From Acinetobacter chengduensis (GTDB lineage: Bacteria; Pseudomonadota; Gammaproteobacteria; Pseudomonadales; Moraxellaceae): DNA of 64,000 nt. Positions 8,474-17,746 of this stretch are shown here, in pieces. The stretch is taken from assembly GCF_003664645.1 (NCBI RefSeq), contig NZ_RCHC01000013.1, forward strand, positions 1-64,000, read 5' to 3'. Position numbers and translations under genes: made by a program. The notes below the pieces were generated by a model. That model saw nothing but the letters and a program-made list of their open reading frames with translations, did not search any database and was not told the DNA's origin. The first letter of the stretch is position 1. Each line of letters starts with the position of its first letter.

Positions 8474-8713
8474 AAGGTCACCAATACTGTCGTTATTGTC
8501 TAGATGTGCTTGAAATATAGGCGAAGTTTTGAATATCTTTCAAGCGTTGTATTGCTCAAAATAGGAAATATCCTTATTTATTTTAAGGTTTTGGTTTAGG
8601 CAGATTAATAATGCAGGTCTATCGAATACTTTTAGGTGTTAATTGATGGTTTATTGATATAAAAAGCAAGGTGAAACTTGGTATAGTAAAAGTCTGTTTG
8701 GGGACTGAAAATA

Positions 8714-10471
8714 ATGATACATAACTTTGAAATTGACACGGTTTGGTGTCTAGAGCAATTAGAAAAAGATGGCCGAATTACAGAGCGCGATCGACTCTTA
8801 ATTCAAACGACACATCGTCAACGTGAACAGCTGAAATGGCATCCATTACAGTGGATTTCAAATTTTAACTTGCCAGATCAAAGTCATCCCCAGTCAGTTT
8901 TAACGCTCAATCGTTTATGTCAGTGGTTAGCTGAAAAAAGCCAATTACCTTTTTATATTATTGACCCATTAAAAGCCGATGTGGCCGCATTAACCAGTGT
9001 AATGTCGCAAGAGTTCGCCTTCCGAAACCGTATATTGGCTGTTGAACTTCAAAATGATGTGGTGCTGATTGCAACGGATCAGCCTTATAAAATGGAATGG
9101 ATGTCCAATCTAGAGCGGACGGTACTACCGCGTAAAATTCAACGCGTACTGTTAAATCCAGAGCAATTACAGCGTTATTTGGTGGAATATTATCAGGTCA
9201 GCCGTGCGGTGAATAATTCACAAAAAAGCTCGGCTTATGATCGTGACAATAAAGGCGTGGAAGCCTTGCTACAATTGGGCGATACGCAAAACCCAGATGC
9301 CAATGATCAACATATTGTGAAGCTGGTTGATTGGGTATTACAGTTTGCTTTTGAACAAGGGGCCAGTGATATTCATCTTGAGCCACGTAAAGAGGCAGGC
9401 AAAGTACGCTTTCGTATAGATGGCGTATTACACACTATTTATAACATGCCAGCGAATACCCTGACGGCGGTCATTTCGCGAATTAAAATTTTAGGGCGAA
9501 TGAACGTTGCAGAAAAGCGTAAACCACAAGATGGACGTTTAAAAACGCGGACGCCAAAAGGCCAAGAAACTGAATTACGACTCTCTACTTTACCTACAGC
9601 ATTTGGTGAAAAGTTGGTGATGCGTATTTTTGATCCTGAAGTGTTGGTACGCAGTTTTCAACAACTGGGTTTTGAGGGACGTTTGCAAAGCGCATGGAAT
9701 GAACTGACTAGCCATAGTCATGGCATTATTTTAGTCACAGGGCCTACGGGTTCGGGTAAAACCACCACCTTATATTCCTCGCTTAAACAGTTGGCGACAG
9801 ATGAGGTGAACGTTTGTACCATTGAAGACCCGATTGAAATGTTAGAGCCTAGTTTTAACCAAATGCAGGTGAATACTGGAATTGACTTGGGTTTTGCCGA
9901 CGGTGTACGTGCGCTAATGCGTCAAGACCCTGACATTATTATGGTGGGTGAGATTCGTGATCATGATACTGCCAATATGGCGATACAAGCTGCATTAACA
10001 GGTCACTTGGTATTATCTACCTTGCATACCAATGATGCGCCATCAAGCTTAACGCGTTTACATGATTTGGGTGTACAACCCTTTTTGACAGCCGCAACTA
10101 TTTTAGGGGTTTTAGCACAGCGTTTAGTACGGAAATTATGCCCGCATTGTAAGCAAGAAACCTTTATTGATCATCAAGAGTGGAAACATCTGACTTTTGA
10201 TTACAATGTAGATATGCCAGATTTTGTGTTTAAGGCTGTTGGTTGTGATGAATGTCGTAATACCGGTTATAAAGGGCGAGTAGGTATTTATGAGTTTATG
10301 CCACTGAGCTTGGAAACCAAACAGCTCATTGGTGCCAATGCAGATCTGACTAAACTACGTTATCAAGCCCGTAAAGAAGGGATTGAACCTTTACGAATTG
10401 CAGGAGCACGTAAAGTCATGGCTGGTGTAACGACTTTAGAGGAAGTCCTACGAGTTGTGCCTTTGAACTAA
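8714..10471 (+). CDS. gspE: Type II secretion/pilus assembly ATPase, GspE/PilB family
   Basis: A 585-residue secretion ATPase. Residues 1-160 form the N-terminal adaptor domain; the motor has Walker A GPTGSGKT at 343-350, the Asp box EDPIE near 371, Walker B IIMVGEIRD at 408-416, and a His box (STLHTND). A zinc tetracysteine (C476, C479, C511, C514: CPHC...CDEC) marks GspE/PilB rather than PilT. It powers pseudopilus or pilus assembly at the inner membrane. No other secretion genes are adjacent, which fits the scattered T2SS genes of Acinetobacter; the alternative is an orphan PilB-like protein. A GGGGAC site precedes the ATG. Confidence 0.85.
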   Translation: MIHNFEIDTVWCLEQLEKDGRITERDRLLIQTTHRQREQLKWHPLQWISNFNLPDQSHPQSVLTLNRLCQWLAEKSQLPFYIIDPLKADVAALTSVMSQEFAFRNRILAVELQNDVVLIATDQPYKMEWMSNLERTVLPRKIQRVLLNPEQLQRYLVEYYQVSRAVNNSQKSSAYDRDNKGVEALLQLGDTQNPDANDQHIVKLVDWVLQFAFEQGASDIHLEPRKEAGKVRFRIDGVLHTIYNMPANTLTAVISRIKILGRMNVAEKRKPQDGRLKTRTPKGQETELRLSTLPTAFGEKLVMRIFDPEVLVRSFQQLGFEGRLQSAWNELTSHSHGIILVTGPTGSGKTTTLYSSLKQLATDEVNVCTIEDPIEMLEPSFNQMQVNTGIDLGFADGVRALMRQDPDIIMVGEIRDHDTANMAIQAALTGHLVLSTLHTNDAPSSLTRLHDLGVQPFLTAATILGVLAQRLVRKLCPHCKQETFIDHQEWKHLTFDYNVDMPDFVFKAVGCDECRNTGYKGRVGIYEFMPLSLETKQLIGANADLTKLRYQARKEGIEPLRIAGARKVMAGVTTLEEVLRVVPLN

Positions 10472-10639
10472 AGGAATAATTCAACTTATGTGAGAGGCAT
10501 ATCATCATCTGATGCATTAAGTGATGTATGTAATTTCATATTATGCGCAAAATGAGGTGTTCCTCAGATTCACCTCATATTTCTTTGTTTAAATGCAGAT
10601 ATCCAATTAAGCATTGAACATTTAAACAGAGGAATGAAT

Positions 10640-11032
10640 ATGAACACATTAACTAAATCACTGATTGCAACGGTTGTAGCGGGTGTTGCTGTATACGCTG
10701 TTGCAAATCCAACCACATCACAAACAACTGTGAACGCAGGAGCAGTGAACCAAAAAGCAATTGCTGCACCTGTATTGGTGAGCGTAAAGCAAGCGTTAAC
10801 TTTAAAAGATGATACCGAAGTTCAGTTAAAGGGCTACATTGTGAAAGCGCTTGGCGATGAAAAATACCAATTCAGCGATACCACTGGAAGCATTACGGTC
10901 GATATCGATGATGACTTATGGCAGGGTAAAGCCATTTCTGCTAAAACACCTGTGATCATTATGGGTGAAGTAGATGTTGATCTATTGCCAACCAAGCATG
11001 TAGAAATTGATGTGGATCAAGTGAAATTTTAA
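10640..11032 (+). CDS. ygiW: YgiW/YdeI-family (BOF) periplasmic stress protein
   Basis: About 130 residues with a signal peptide (TKSLIATVVAGVAVYAVA) and a bacterial OB-fold: VSVKQALTLKDDTEVQLKGYIVKALGDEKYQFSD, GSITVDIDDDLW, PVIIMGEVD. Family members are exported proteins linked to stress and cation tolerance. It sits immediately before qseB-qseC, as ygiW does in E. coli, supporting the assignment of the two-component system. Two ATGs are six bases apart; the second has the better spacing to AGAGGA. Confidence 0.85.
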   Translation: MNTLTKSLIATVVAGVAVYAVANPTTSQTTVNAGAVNQKAIAAPVLVSVKQALTLKDDTEVQLKGYIVKALGDEKYQFSDTTGSITVDIDDDLWQGKAISAKTPVIIMGEVDVDLLPTKHVEIDVDQVKF

Positions 11033-11053
11033 TCACAGTAGATGACTCTACAG

Positions 11054-11082
11054 AAAACCGTATGCTTGCATGCGGTTTTTTT
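11054..11082 (+). terminator. Terminator after ygiW
   Basis: AAACCGTATGC pairs with GCATGCGGTTT (one G-U pair) and is followed by seven T residues. It separates ygiW from qseB. Confidence 0.8.
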
Positions 11083-11148
11083 ATTATGCTGGCAGAATCA
11101 AGTACAAATAGATTTTGATCGTTCACTCCCAATGTAAGGAATATCGGC

Positions 11149-11820
11149 ATGCGTATATTACTGGCTGAAGATGATACCTCCCAAGCGGATAGCATTAAAG
11201 CATGGTTAGAAATGGATGGTTATAGCTTAGATTGGGTAGCACGTGGGGATCATGCAATTTTGGCTTTACAACAGCATCAATATGATTGTGTGTTGTTAGA
11301 TCGTGGCTTACCTGAAGCAACTGGTGATGATGTCATTGTCGCATTACGTAAAACGCAGCCCCAAACGCCAGTCATATTTATTACTGCAAAAGACAGCATA
11401 CAAGACCGCGTGCTTGGACTCGATTTAGGTGCAAATGATTATTTGGTTAAGCCATTTAGTTTAGATGAGCTTTCTGCACGTATTCGTGCTCAATTACGTT
11501 TAAAGCAGGCCGAGCAAAGCCAAGTAAATATAATTAGCTTTGATTGCTTAAAGTTGGATATACAGGCTAAGACCTTGCACAAAGCCACAGAGCGTATTGA
11601 TTTAACCGCCAAAGAATTTCAAATTTTATATAAATTGATGCAACGACCTGAGCATACAGTCAGTCGAGAGATGTTAGAAGAATCTTTATATGCATGGGGC
11701 GATGAAGTCGAAAGTAATGCGATTGAAGTGTATATCTATCAATTAAGAAAAAAACTTGGCAGTCAATATATTAAGACGATTCGTGGTTTAGGTTATCGCA
11801 TGAATAGGGCGTCATCATGA
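11149..11820 (+). CDS. qseB: OmpR/PhoB-family response regulator, QseB/PmrA-like
   Basis: A 223-residue regulator. The receiver domain has the acidic pair D8/D9, phosphoacceptor D51, T79 and K101 (LVKPF); the C-terminal winged helix has DLTAKEFQILYKLMQRPEHTVSR and ends IKTIRGLGYRM. The partner kinase overlaps its stop by four bases. Placement behind ygiW and the sequence style suggest the QseBC family; PmrAB is the closest alternative, but no lipid A gene is adjacent. AAGGA stands seven bases before the ATG. Confidence 0.88.
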   Translation: MRILLAEDDTSQADSIKAWLEMDGYSLDWVARGDHAILALQQHQYDCVLLDRGLPEATGDDVIVALRKTQPQTPVIFITAKDSIQDRVLGLDLGANDYLVKPFSLDELSARIRAQLRLKQAEQSQVNIISFDCLKLDIQAKTLHKATERIDLTAKEFQILYKLMQRPEHTVSREMLEESLYAWGDEVESNAIEVYIYQLRKKLGSQYIKTIRGLGYRMNRASS

Positions 11821-13151
11821 ATCAATCGGTGATTTCCCTTCAGCAAAAATTGCTTAAAACGTCGTTATGGAGTTCTGTCCTCGCAGGGGCAATTGCATTG
11901 TGTTTACTTTTTGCATTGTCAGCTTATCAAACGATGGATACGCAAGATGCCATTATGGATGAAATAGCTGATTTGCTGATGGCTCAACAGCAACCGAGCC
12001 AATCGAGTCAAACCATTGCGGAGTTAAGCAAAGAGTTTGATATTTCTTATGTCGTGCAACATAAGCATCGTATTTTGGCGAGATCTGAACTTGAGGATCA
12101 GCATGACCAGACAAGCTTCGACTCAAATCGAATGGCTAAGGGATATGGGTTTTATTGGCAAGATATGCAACTGTGGCGAAGCTATAAACAGACTGAATCA
12201 GATTCACAGCGTGAAGTACTTATGTTGCAACCCATGCAAGAACGAGTTGAATTATTATTACAAAGTGTATTGGGATATGCTGCTGTTTTACTTTTGTTAT
12301 GGGGGTTGCAGTGGGTATTATTAAAAGTGCTGATGAAGCGGGATTTTGCCGTTATCCATCAGTTTTCTGAGCAAATTTCATTCAAAAACTCGAAAGAGTT
12401 GAGTCCAATTGATGCAAGCCAGCCTGCAATTATGGAATTAGAGCCTATACGTTTGCAGTTAAATTCCTTAATGCAACGTTTAGAGCGCGCCTTAGAAGCA
12501 GAGCACCGCTTTACCGCAGATGCCTCACATGAGCTACGTTCGCCTTTATCGGCCATACAAATGCGCTTGCAAGTGTTAGGTCGTAAATATCAAGATCATC
12601 CACAATTGGCAAAAGAAATGCTCGCAATACAGCAAGATGTCAGCCGTGGTACACAGGTACTCGAAAATTTATTATTGTTGGCGCGCTTAGATCCTTCGAA
12701 CGTGGAAGATTTGCCCAAAACAAAAGTGGATGTACAGGCATTAACTGAACGAGTATTGATGGATTATCAAGAATCATTGAAACAACGTCAGTTAATGCTT
12801 GAGACTAAATTAGAGCCCGTGGTGATAGAGGCGAATGAAGAATTATTGCAAATCTGCTTACGCAACTTAATCGACAATGCGGTGAAGTACACTCCAGTTT
12901 TAGGTGCAATTCATATTCAACTCAGCCAACAGAGAGCACATTTCTATTGGCAAATTGATAACTCTAGTGAAGGTATAGATGAAAAAGTGATACAACACTT
13001 TGGCGAGCGTTTTTATCGGGTATTGGGAAGTCAAGTACAAGGAAATGGTTTAGGTCTTTCTATCTGTAAAAAAATTGTTGAATTACATCAAGGCCAGATT
13101 AAATTTTCAGTTTCTGATTTAGGCGGTTTAAAAGTTCTGATTGAGTTTTGA
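11817..13151 (+). CDS. qseC: Sensor histidine kinase, QseC-like
   Basis: A 444-residue kinase with a first membrane span at about 15-40, a periplasmic sensor of roughly 105 residues, a second span at about 150-172, then the dimerisation/phosphoacceptor helix DASHELRSPLSAIQ with H238. The catalytic domain has the N box LRNLIDNAVKYTP, a reduced D/F region and the G box GNGLGLSICKKIVELH. Translation is probably coupled to qseB through the ATGA overlap. The signal sensed cannot be read from the sequence. Confidence 0.88.
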   Translation: MNQSVISLQQKLLKTSLWSSVLAGAIALCLLFALSAYQTMDTQDAIMDEIADLLMAQQQPSQSSQTIAELSKEFDISYVVQHKHRILARSELEDQHDQTSFDSNRMAKGYGFYWQDMQLWRSYKQTESDSQREVLMLQPMQERVELLLQSVLGYAAVLLLLWGLQWVLLKVLMKRDFAVIHQFSEQISFKNSKELSPIDASQPAIMELEPIRLQLNSLMQRLERALEAEHRFTADASHELRSPLSAIQMRLQVLGRKYQDHPQLAKEMLAIQQDVSRGTQVLENLLLLARLDPSNVEDLPKTKVDVQALTERVLMDYQESLKQRQLMLETKLEPVVIEANEELLQICLRNLIDNAVKYTPVLGAIHIQLSQQRAHFYWQIDNSSEGIDEKVIQHFGERFYRVLGSQVQGNGLGLSICKKIVELHQGQIKFSVSDLGGLKVLIEF

Positions 13152-13240
13152 TGTGAGTACCACACGAAACTTAATATATTTACAGTATAGCGACTTATGC
13201 AAATTCTGGGTTTACATAATTGCAGGATTAAATTGGGATT

Positions 13241-13272
13241 AAAAAAGCAGTATGCGCTGATTCATACTGCTT
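13241..13272 (-). terminator. hemP terminator
   Basis: AAGCAGTATG and CATACTGCTT form a perfect 10-bp stem around an 8-nt loop; read on the minus strand it is followed by six T residues, so it ends the hemP transcript. Confidence 0.82.
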
Positions 13273-13305
13273 GTTCCCACGTTTATTATTATTTGAAACG
13301 GAAAA

Positions 13306-13476
13306 TTATTTAGTTAGAATTAGACGGTTATTACGCGTTAAGCGCAAACGGTATTCTTCACCTGCATGCATAATGCGAATTTCACGGCCCAATGCAAATA
13401 AGTTATTAGAATGCAGCATTGGTAGTGCATGATGAGTTTCGTTAGAACGAGTAAACAAGCTAAAAGGTGCGTTCAT
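13306..13476 (-). CDS. hemP: Hemin uptake protein HemP
   Basis: A 56-residue protein whose C-terminal half is the HemP domain: LFALGREIRIMHAGEEYRLRLTRNNRLILTK. Family members are small, iron-regulated and associated with heme uptake, in some species as transcriptional activators of heme receptor genes. I start it at MNAPFSLF, which has GGAG nine bases upstream; the longer frame would run through the Fur box. No heme receptor or hem/hmu transport gene lies beside it, so its partners must be elsewhere. Confidence 0.88.
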   Translation of the reverse strand: MNAPFSLFTRSNETHHALPMLHSNNLFALGREIRIMHAGEEYRLRLTRNNRLILTK

Positions 13477-13508
13477 TATTATGTGCTCCGTGGTGGGTAG
13501 TGAACGAA

Positions 13509-13527
13509 TTAAATGATAATCATTATC
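13509..13527 (-). promoter_or_regulatory. Fur box of hemP
   Basis: AATGATAATCATTATC closely matches the consensus Fur site (GATAATGATAATCATTATC). It lies 33-51 bases before the hemP start codon, the normal place for iron repression. A partial copy (GGTAAATGATAATAATT) follows at 13544-13560, perhaps extending the Fur array towards the Nudix gene. Confidence 0.88.
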
Positions 13528-13621
13528 GAATAGCCCTGTCAACGGTAAATGATAATAATTTAAAAAAATTATAAAGCTGTTTACACTTAAGCATATTTGT
13601 CAGATTTTGAGATGTTGCTTT

Positions 13622-14521
13622 ATGGCTAAACCCAATTTGCATATAGCGATTGCTATTTTATTGCATCAAGACCAAGTGCTGGTTGGCTGGCGAGATGCAC
13701 AGCAACATCAGGGCAATAAAAATGAATTCCCAGGTGGTAAGGTGGAAGAGGGTGAAAGCCCCGTAGATGCGTGCAGACGTGAGGTGCTTGAAGAAGTTGG
13801 GATTGATTTGAATGAATGGCACCATTTTGATTTTATACGCCATGAATACGATGATGTGATTGTGAATTTACATATATTTCATAGTGCAGTCCCGAGCAAT
13901 ATGCTGGAGTCGATTCGTGAACCATGGCAGTGGTATCGCCGTGATGAACTGCTTAGCCTCAACTTTCCAAAAGCTAACAAGGCCATGTTAAAGCGTTTGT
14001 ATTGGCAAAAGATGATCAAAATTTCAAATCAACTGAGCCACTTGGCAGAGTTGGATGAGTCTAAGCTAATGTATTGGCGTGTAGATGCTACACGTGAACA
14101 GCAAATAGAACTGGCTGAAATTAAATTAGATGATTTGTCTAAATTGATTGTAAATGTCGAGCTTTGGAAACAGCTAAATAGTGTGCAGCAAAAAACGATT
14201 GGCGCCGTACATTTAAAGCAACAACAATGCTTACAACTCAATAAGGGCGATTTACAGCAAGGTATACGTTATATTGCAGCCTGTCATGATTTAGCCTCAG
14301 TGCTTCATGCAAGCCGTATAGGATGTGATGCTGTATTGCTAAGTCCAGTTAAACAAACAGCCACACACAGCGAATCTCAGCCACTCGGATGGCAGACCTT
14401 TTCAGATATCGCACAGCAGGTGGACATTCCAGTATTTGCTTTAGGTGGAATGCAAGCAACAGATCTGCAAGAGGCCAAGCAACATTATGCTTATGGTATT
14501 GCTGGAATACGCTTTGTTTAA
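13622..14521 (+). CDS. mutT: Nudix (MutT-type) hydrolase fused to a thiamine-phosphate-synthase-like domain
   Basis: A 299-residue two-domain protein. Residues 1-128 are a MutT-type Nudix domain with a perfect Nudix box at 39-61 (GGKVEEGE...REVLEEVGI), expected to hydrolyse 8-oxo-dGTP or another oxidised nucleotide. Residues about 130-299 are a TenI/ThiE-like barrel (IGCDAVLLSPVKQTATH, PVFALGGMQ, GIAGIRFV) that retains the phosphate-binding glycine stretch. The same fusion is known from pseudomonads. The ThiE half may be a sensor or a second catalytic site; this is not settled by the sequence. Start chosen at MAKPNLHIAIA. Confidence 0.87.
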   Translation: MAKPNLHIAIAILLHQDQVLVGWRDAQQHQGNKNEFPGGKVEEGESPVDACRREVLEEVGIDLNEWHHFDFIRHEYDDVIVNLHIFHSAVPSNMLESIREPWQWYRRDELLSLNFPKANKAMLKRLYWQKMIKISNQLSHLAELDESKLMYWRVDATREQQIELAEIKLDDLSKLIVNVELWKQLNSVQQKTIGAVHLKQQQCLQLNKGDLQQGIRYIAACHDLASVLHASRIGCDAVLLSPVKQTATHSESQPLGWQTFSDIAQQVDIPVFALGGMQATDLQEAKQHYAYGIAGIRFV

Positions 14522-14563
14522 CTCGGTGTCGTTATGCTTAGCTAAAAATTATTAAAAACCGTT

Positions 14564-14592
14564 CGAAAAAAAGGGCTAGCTTATAGCCCTTT
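14564..14592 (-). terminator. lpoP terminator overlapping its stop codon
   Basis: AAAGGGCTA and TAGCCCTTT pair around a 5-nt loop, and on the minus strand seven T residues follow. The lpoP stop codon lies in the loop, so the last sense codons form one arm of the hairpin. Confidence 0.8.
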
Positions 14593-15147
14593 AAGTGCTT
14601 GCAGTGCCTTATTGGCCGTGGCTGTATTATTTTGCTTTTGACCCGATTTCAAAATCACTTGCCACAACTGTTTTTTCATTGCATTGGTCTGAGCATAACT
14701 TAAACCACGCTGTGCCAAAGCTTGTGCATTGGCAAATTGGTTTTTACGGTTTGCAATAAGTGCTAAATACAAAAAACTTTCGGCAGATTGCGGGGCTAAG
14801 CGTTGTGCTTGATTTGCCAAGCTTTCAGCTTGATTCAGTTCACCTTTGGCATAAGCCGTTTGGGTTTGTTGCATCAGTTTTTGAAAAGCAGGTAGATTTC
14901 GACCATCATCAAATTTTTGGCTAGGTGCTTTCTGTTCGGGAATGATAATCGACTGACGTTTGATCTCAGGTACATCATAAGGATGGATCACAACGCCATC
15001 GGCAGCCTGAATGGGTTTATTGGTAGCTGCTTTAGTTGTTGTTTGCTTTTGTTCAGGTGCGGGTAGACTTTGACAGCCTACCAATACCACTAGACAGATC
15101 GCTACACTGAGTTTGCTTACATCACGATGTAATTGCAATTTATTCAA
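14581..15147 (-). CDS. lpoP: TPR lipoprotein, probable PBP1b activator LpoP
   Basis: A 188-residue lipoprotein: hydrophobic signal ending in the lipobox LVGC (Cys about residue 25), a Gln/Thr/Pro-rich linker, then TPR-like helices at about 90-165 (AYAKGELNQAESLANQAQRLAPQSAESFLYLALI). It is 11 bases downstream of mrcB. In Pseudomonas aeruginosa the TPR lipoprotein LpoP activates PBP1b and homologues are described in Acinetobacter, so gene order and architecture agree. It would sit in the outer membrane and reach through the periplasm to the synthase. Confidence 0.82.
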   Translation of the reverse strand: MNKLQLHRDVSKLSVAICLVVLVGCQSLPAPEQKQTTTKAATNKPIQAADGVVIHPYDVPEIKRQSIIIPEQKAPSQKFDDGRNLPAFQKLMQQTQTAYAKGELNQAESLANQAQRLAPQSAESFLYLALIANRKNQFANAQALAQRGLSYAQTNAMKKQLWQVILKSGQKQNNTATANKALQALKGL

Positions 15148-15158
15148 TATGACACACC

Positions 15159-17558
15159 TTAATTTGCAAAGTTACCACTTGAAATCACTCGTGGTTGATT
15201 GGATGAATCAGCATCTGTATCCGATTCGCTTTCACGGATATAACCGCCATCTGAATAATTATCATCTTGTGGGACTGAAGGCTGTGTAGAATCGATATTA
15301 ATTGTGTTTTGTTCTGATTCATATTGTGAAGCAGCGCATGCTGAAGCACGAGTCGGAATTGAATTACGATTTATGGGTACATAAATCGCATTGCTACAAC
15401 CCGAAGCAGATAAGTCACCTGAACTACTATCAATCCATTGCCATGTCACACTATCGGGTTGGCGTAAGTTCACAGGTTTTTGGCGCAATTGCTTCATCAC
15501 ATTAGTCCAAACAGGAAGTGCACCAGAAGAACCTGTAAGACCTGTAGCTTTGTTATTATCTAAACCTAGCCATACCACAGTTGCATAATTGCCAGAGTAA
15601 CCTGCAAACCATGAGTCGCGCGTATCGTTGGTGGTACCTGATTTACCTGCTAAGCCTAAAGATGATGGTAATGTTGCATAAGCAGAGCGCCCTGTACCTG
15701 CGCGCATGACTTGCTGTAAACCATAGTTAAGAATGTATGCATTCGATGGGTCAATGGTTGGTTGTACAGATAAACTATAGCGATCAAGCAAATGACCATT
15801 TGGGTCCACCACCGAGCGAATGGCTTTGACTGGATATTTAAAACCACCCGTTGCGAAGTTGCCATAAATACTCATCACTTCGAGTGGTGACATATCCACA
15901 GCGCCTAAATAAATCGATGGATAGTTTGGAATATTTGAAGTTACGCCAAATTTTTTCAAGTGATTGATAAAGGTCGACATGCCAAATTCTTGGCCTAAAC
16001 GCACCGCAGATAGGTTGTATGAATTAGCAAGTGCCGTCATCATTGGCACAACACCATGTTCGCCACCACTGTAGTTTTTAGGTGTCCAAGTTTTTCCTTC
16101 GCTTTGAATACTAATTTGCGAGTCTTCAATTGGGCTGGCCCAGTTATAACGATTAGATTCAATTGCACTGAGATAAATGACAGGCTTAAGTAAAGAACCA
16201 ACCTGACGTTTAGCATCCAGTGCACGGTTAAAGCCTGTAAATTCTTGTGTTGAGCCTACTGCGGCAACTAATTCACCATTTTCTGGGTGAGTCACCAATA
16301 CTGCACCTTGTAAGTCTTTAAGGCGTGCTGGATTGGCCTTGGTTAAGTTGGCCACTGAGTTTTTAAAGCTATCTTGAATTCGGGTTTGAGCAATTGGATC
16401 TAAGGTTGTAAAAATGCGCAAACCTTGGTTGGTTAAGTCACTCTCTTGATACTCCGTACGTAATTGACGACGCACAATATCTAAGAAATCAGGGAAGCGG
16501 GCAGGGCCTAAAGTTGGTTTTGCCAATACATTTAATGGACGTGCGATTTCAGTTTCATATTGTTCTTGGCTCAGTGTACCCATCACCAACATATTGTTTA
16601 ATACAATATCACGACGTTTTTTAGCACCCTCAGGATTACGCCATGGGTTAAACAAAGTTGGGCCTTGTACTAAGCCGACCAAATAGGCCTGTTGTGCAAT
16701 ATTGAGTTCACGTAAAGGTAAACCAAAATAGAACTGTGATGCCAAGCCATAACCATTGATGGAGTAATTACCATTTTGGCCTAAGTTCACTTCATTTAAA
16801 TACGCTTCTAAAATTTCATTTTTGTCATAATGTAATTCAATCAATAAGGCCATAAGGGCTTCATTAACTTTACGTTTTAAGGTTTTTTCTGGGCTTAAAT
16901 AGAAATTTTTAACCAGTTGTTGCGTGAGGGTCGAGCCGCCTTGACGCTTACCACCAGTTAAGTTACTTACCAAGGCACGTGCCGTACCACGCACAGAGAT
17001 CCCATGGTGCTTATAGAAATTACGATCTTCTGTAGCAATCAGGGCATTAATTAAAGGCTGCGGTACATTTTTTAATTTAATCAGTACACGGTCTTCATTA
17101 TGCTGTGGGTAAATACCACCAATCAGCATTGGCTCTAAGCGAGCAATACCCGTTGAGGATGGTTTAGTTGCGCTTACATCGGCAATGGCATTCTCATTAA
17201 AGGCAATTTTAAGTACTTGCTCGGGTTCAACACTATCACCAAAGTCAAAACCACGCGTGTGTACATACATTTCATTGCCAGAAACAACGTAACTCCCAGT
17301 TTTAGCATAACTTTCCGTGTTTTTATAGCCCAGCATTTTAAGTTCTTGGCTTAAATCTTGCTGATTGATAGGCGCATTAGTATAGATTTCTAAAGGGCGA
17401 GCAAATACTTTCGCAGGAATATCCCAGCGTTGGCCTTCAAATTTTGTACGTACAATGTTATCAATACGAATAAGATAGACGCTCATCGCGACAAACATAC
17501 CAATGATAAGTACACAAAAAATGAAAGCAATTATGCCTATGCCACGTTCAGACTTCAT
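15159..17558 (-). CDS. mrcB: Penicillin-binding protein 1B (bifunctional peptidoglycan synthase)
   Basis: A 799-residue class A PBP. A single N-terminal anchor (about 8-30) is followed by a UB2H-like region, then the glycosyltransferase domain with catalytic E177 in ATEDRNFYKHHG and RQGGSTLTQQLVKN at 205-218. The transpeptidase has S455xxK458 (GSLLKPV), SYN at 513-515 and KSGTTND. It polymerises and cross-links peptidoglycan at the outer face of the inner membrane. The C-terminal tail (QYESEQNTINIDS..., about 60 residues) is acidic and probably disordered. Transcribed as an operon with lpoP; nadK is divergent. Confidence 0.95.
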   Translation of the reverse strand: MKSERGIGIIAFIFCVLIIGMFVAMSVYLIRIDNIVRTKFEGQRWDIPAKVFARPLEIYTNAPINQQDLSQELKMLGYKNTESYAKTGSYVVSGNEMYVHTRGFDFGDSVEPEQVLKIAFNENAIADVSATKPSSTGIARLEPMLIGGIYPQHNEDRVLIKLKNVPQPLINALIATEDRNFYKHHGISVRGTARALVSNLTGGKRQGGSTLTQQLVKNFYLSPEKTLKRKVNEALMALLIELHYDKNEILEAYLNEVNLGQNGNYSINGYGLASQFYFGLPLRELNIAQQAYLVGLVQGPTLFNPWRNPEGAKKRRDIVLNNMLVMGTLSQEQYETEIARPLNVLAKPTLGPARFPDFLDIVRRQLRTEYQESDLTNQGLRIFTTLDPIAQTRIQDSFKNSVANLTKANPARLKDLQGAVLVTHPENGELVAAVGSTQEFTGFNRALDAKRQVGSLLKPVIYLSAIESNRYNWASPIEDSQISIQSEGKTWTPKNYSGGEHGVVPMMTALANSYNLSAVRLGQEFGMSTFINHLKKFGVTSNIPNYPSIYLGAVDMSPLEVMSIYGNFATGGFKYPVKAIRSVVDPNGHLLDRYSLSVQPTIDPSNAYILNYGLQQVMRAGTGRSAYATLPSSLGLAGKSGTTNDTRDSWFAGYSGNYATVVWLGLDNNKATGLTGSSGALPVWTNVMKQLRQKPVNLRQPDSVTWQWIDSSSGDLSASGCSNAIYVPINRNSIPTRASACAASQYESEQNTINIDSTQPSVPQDDNYSDGGYIRESESDTDADSSNQPRVISSGNFAN

Positions 17559-17706
17559 AAACTATGATAAGACCCTGATAAATTGTGCTAATCATGCGAA
17601 GCTTTTTGTTAATTTGCAATATTTAAACTGTATAAGAATGCAAAATATACGGTGAAATCCGTTGTAATGAATGGCTTTAAAGTTTTTTTTAAAACAAATG
17701 CGTTAA

Positions 17707-17715
17707 TGCTATGAT
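17707..17715 (+). promoter_or_regulatory. Extended -10 promoter of nadK
   Basis: TGCTATGAT is an extended -10 element (TGn followed by TATGAT). Transcription would begin around 17721-17723, downstream of the first in-frame ATG of nadK, which therefore cannot be the start from this promoter. No good -35 is seen, as is usual for extended -10 promoters. Confidence 0.5.
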
Positions 17716-17746
17716 ATGCATGAAGCGTAGTGGAGCAAAGGCGCAG

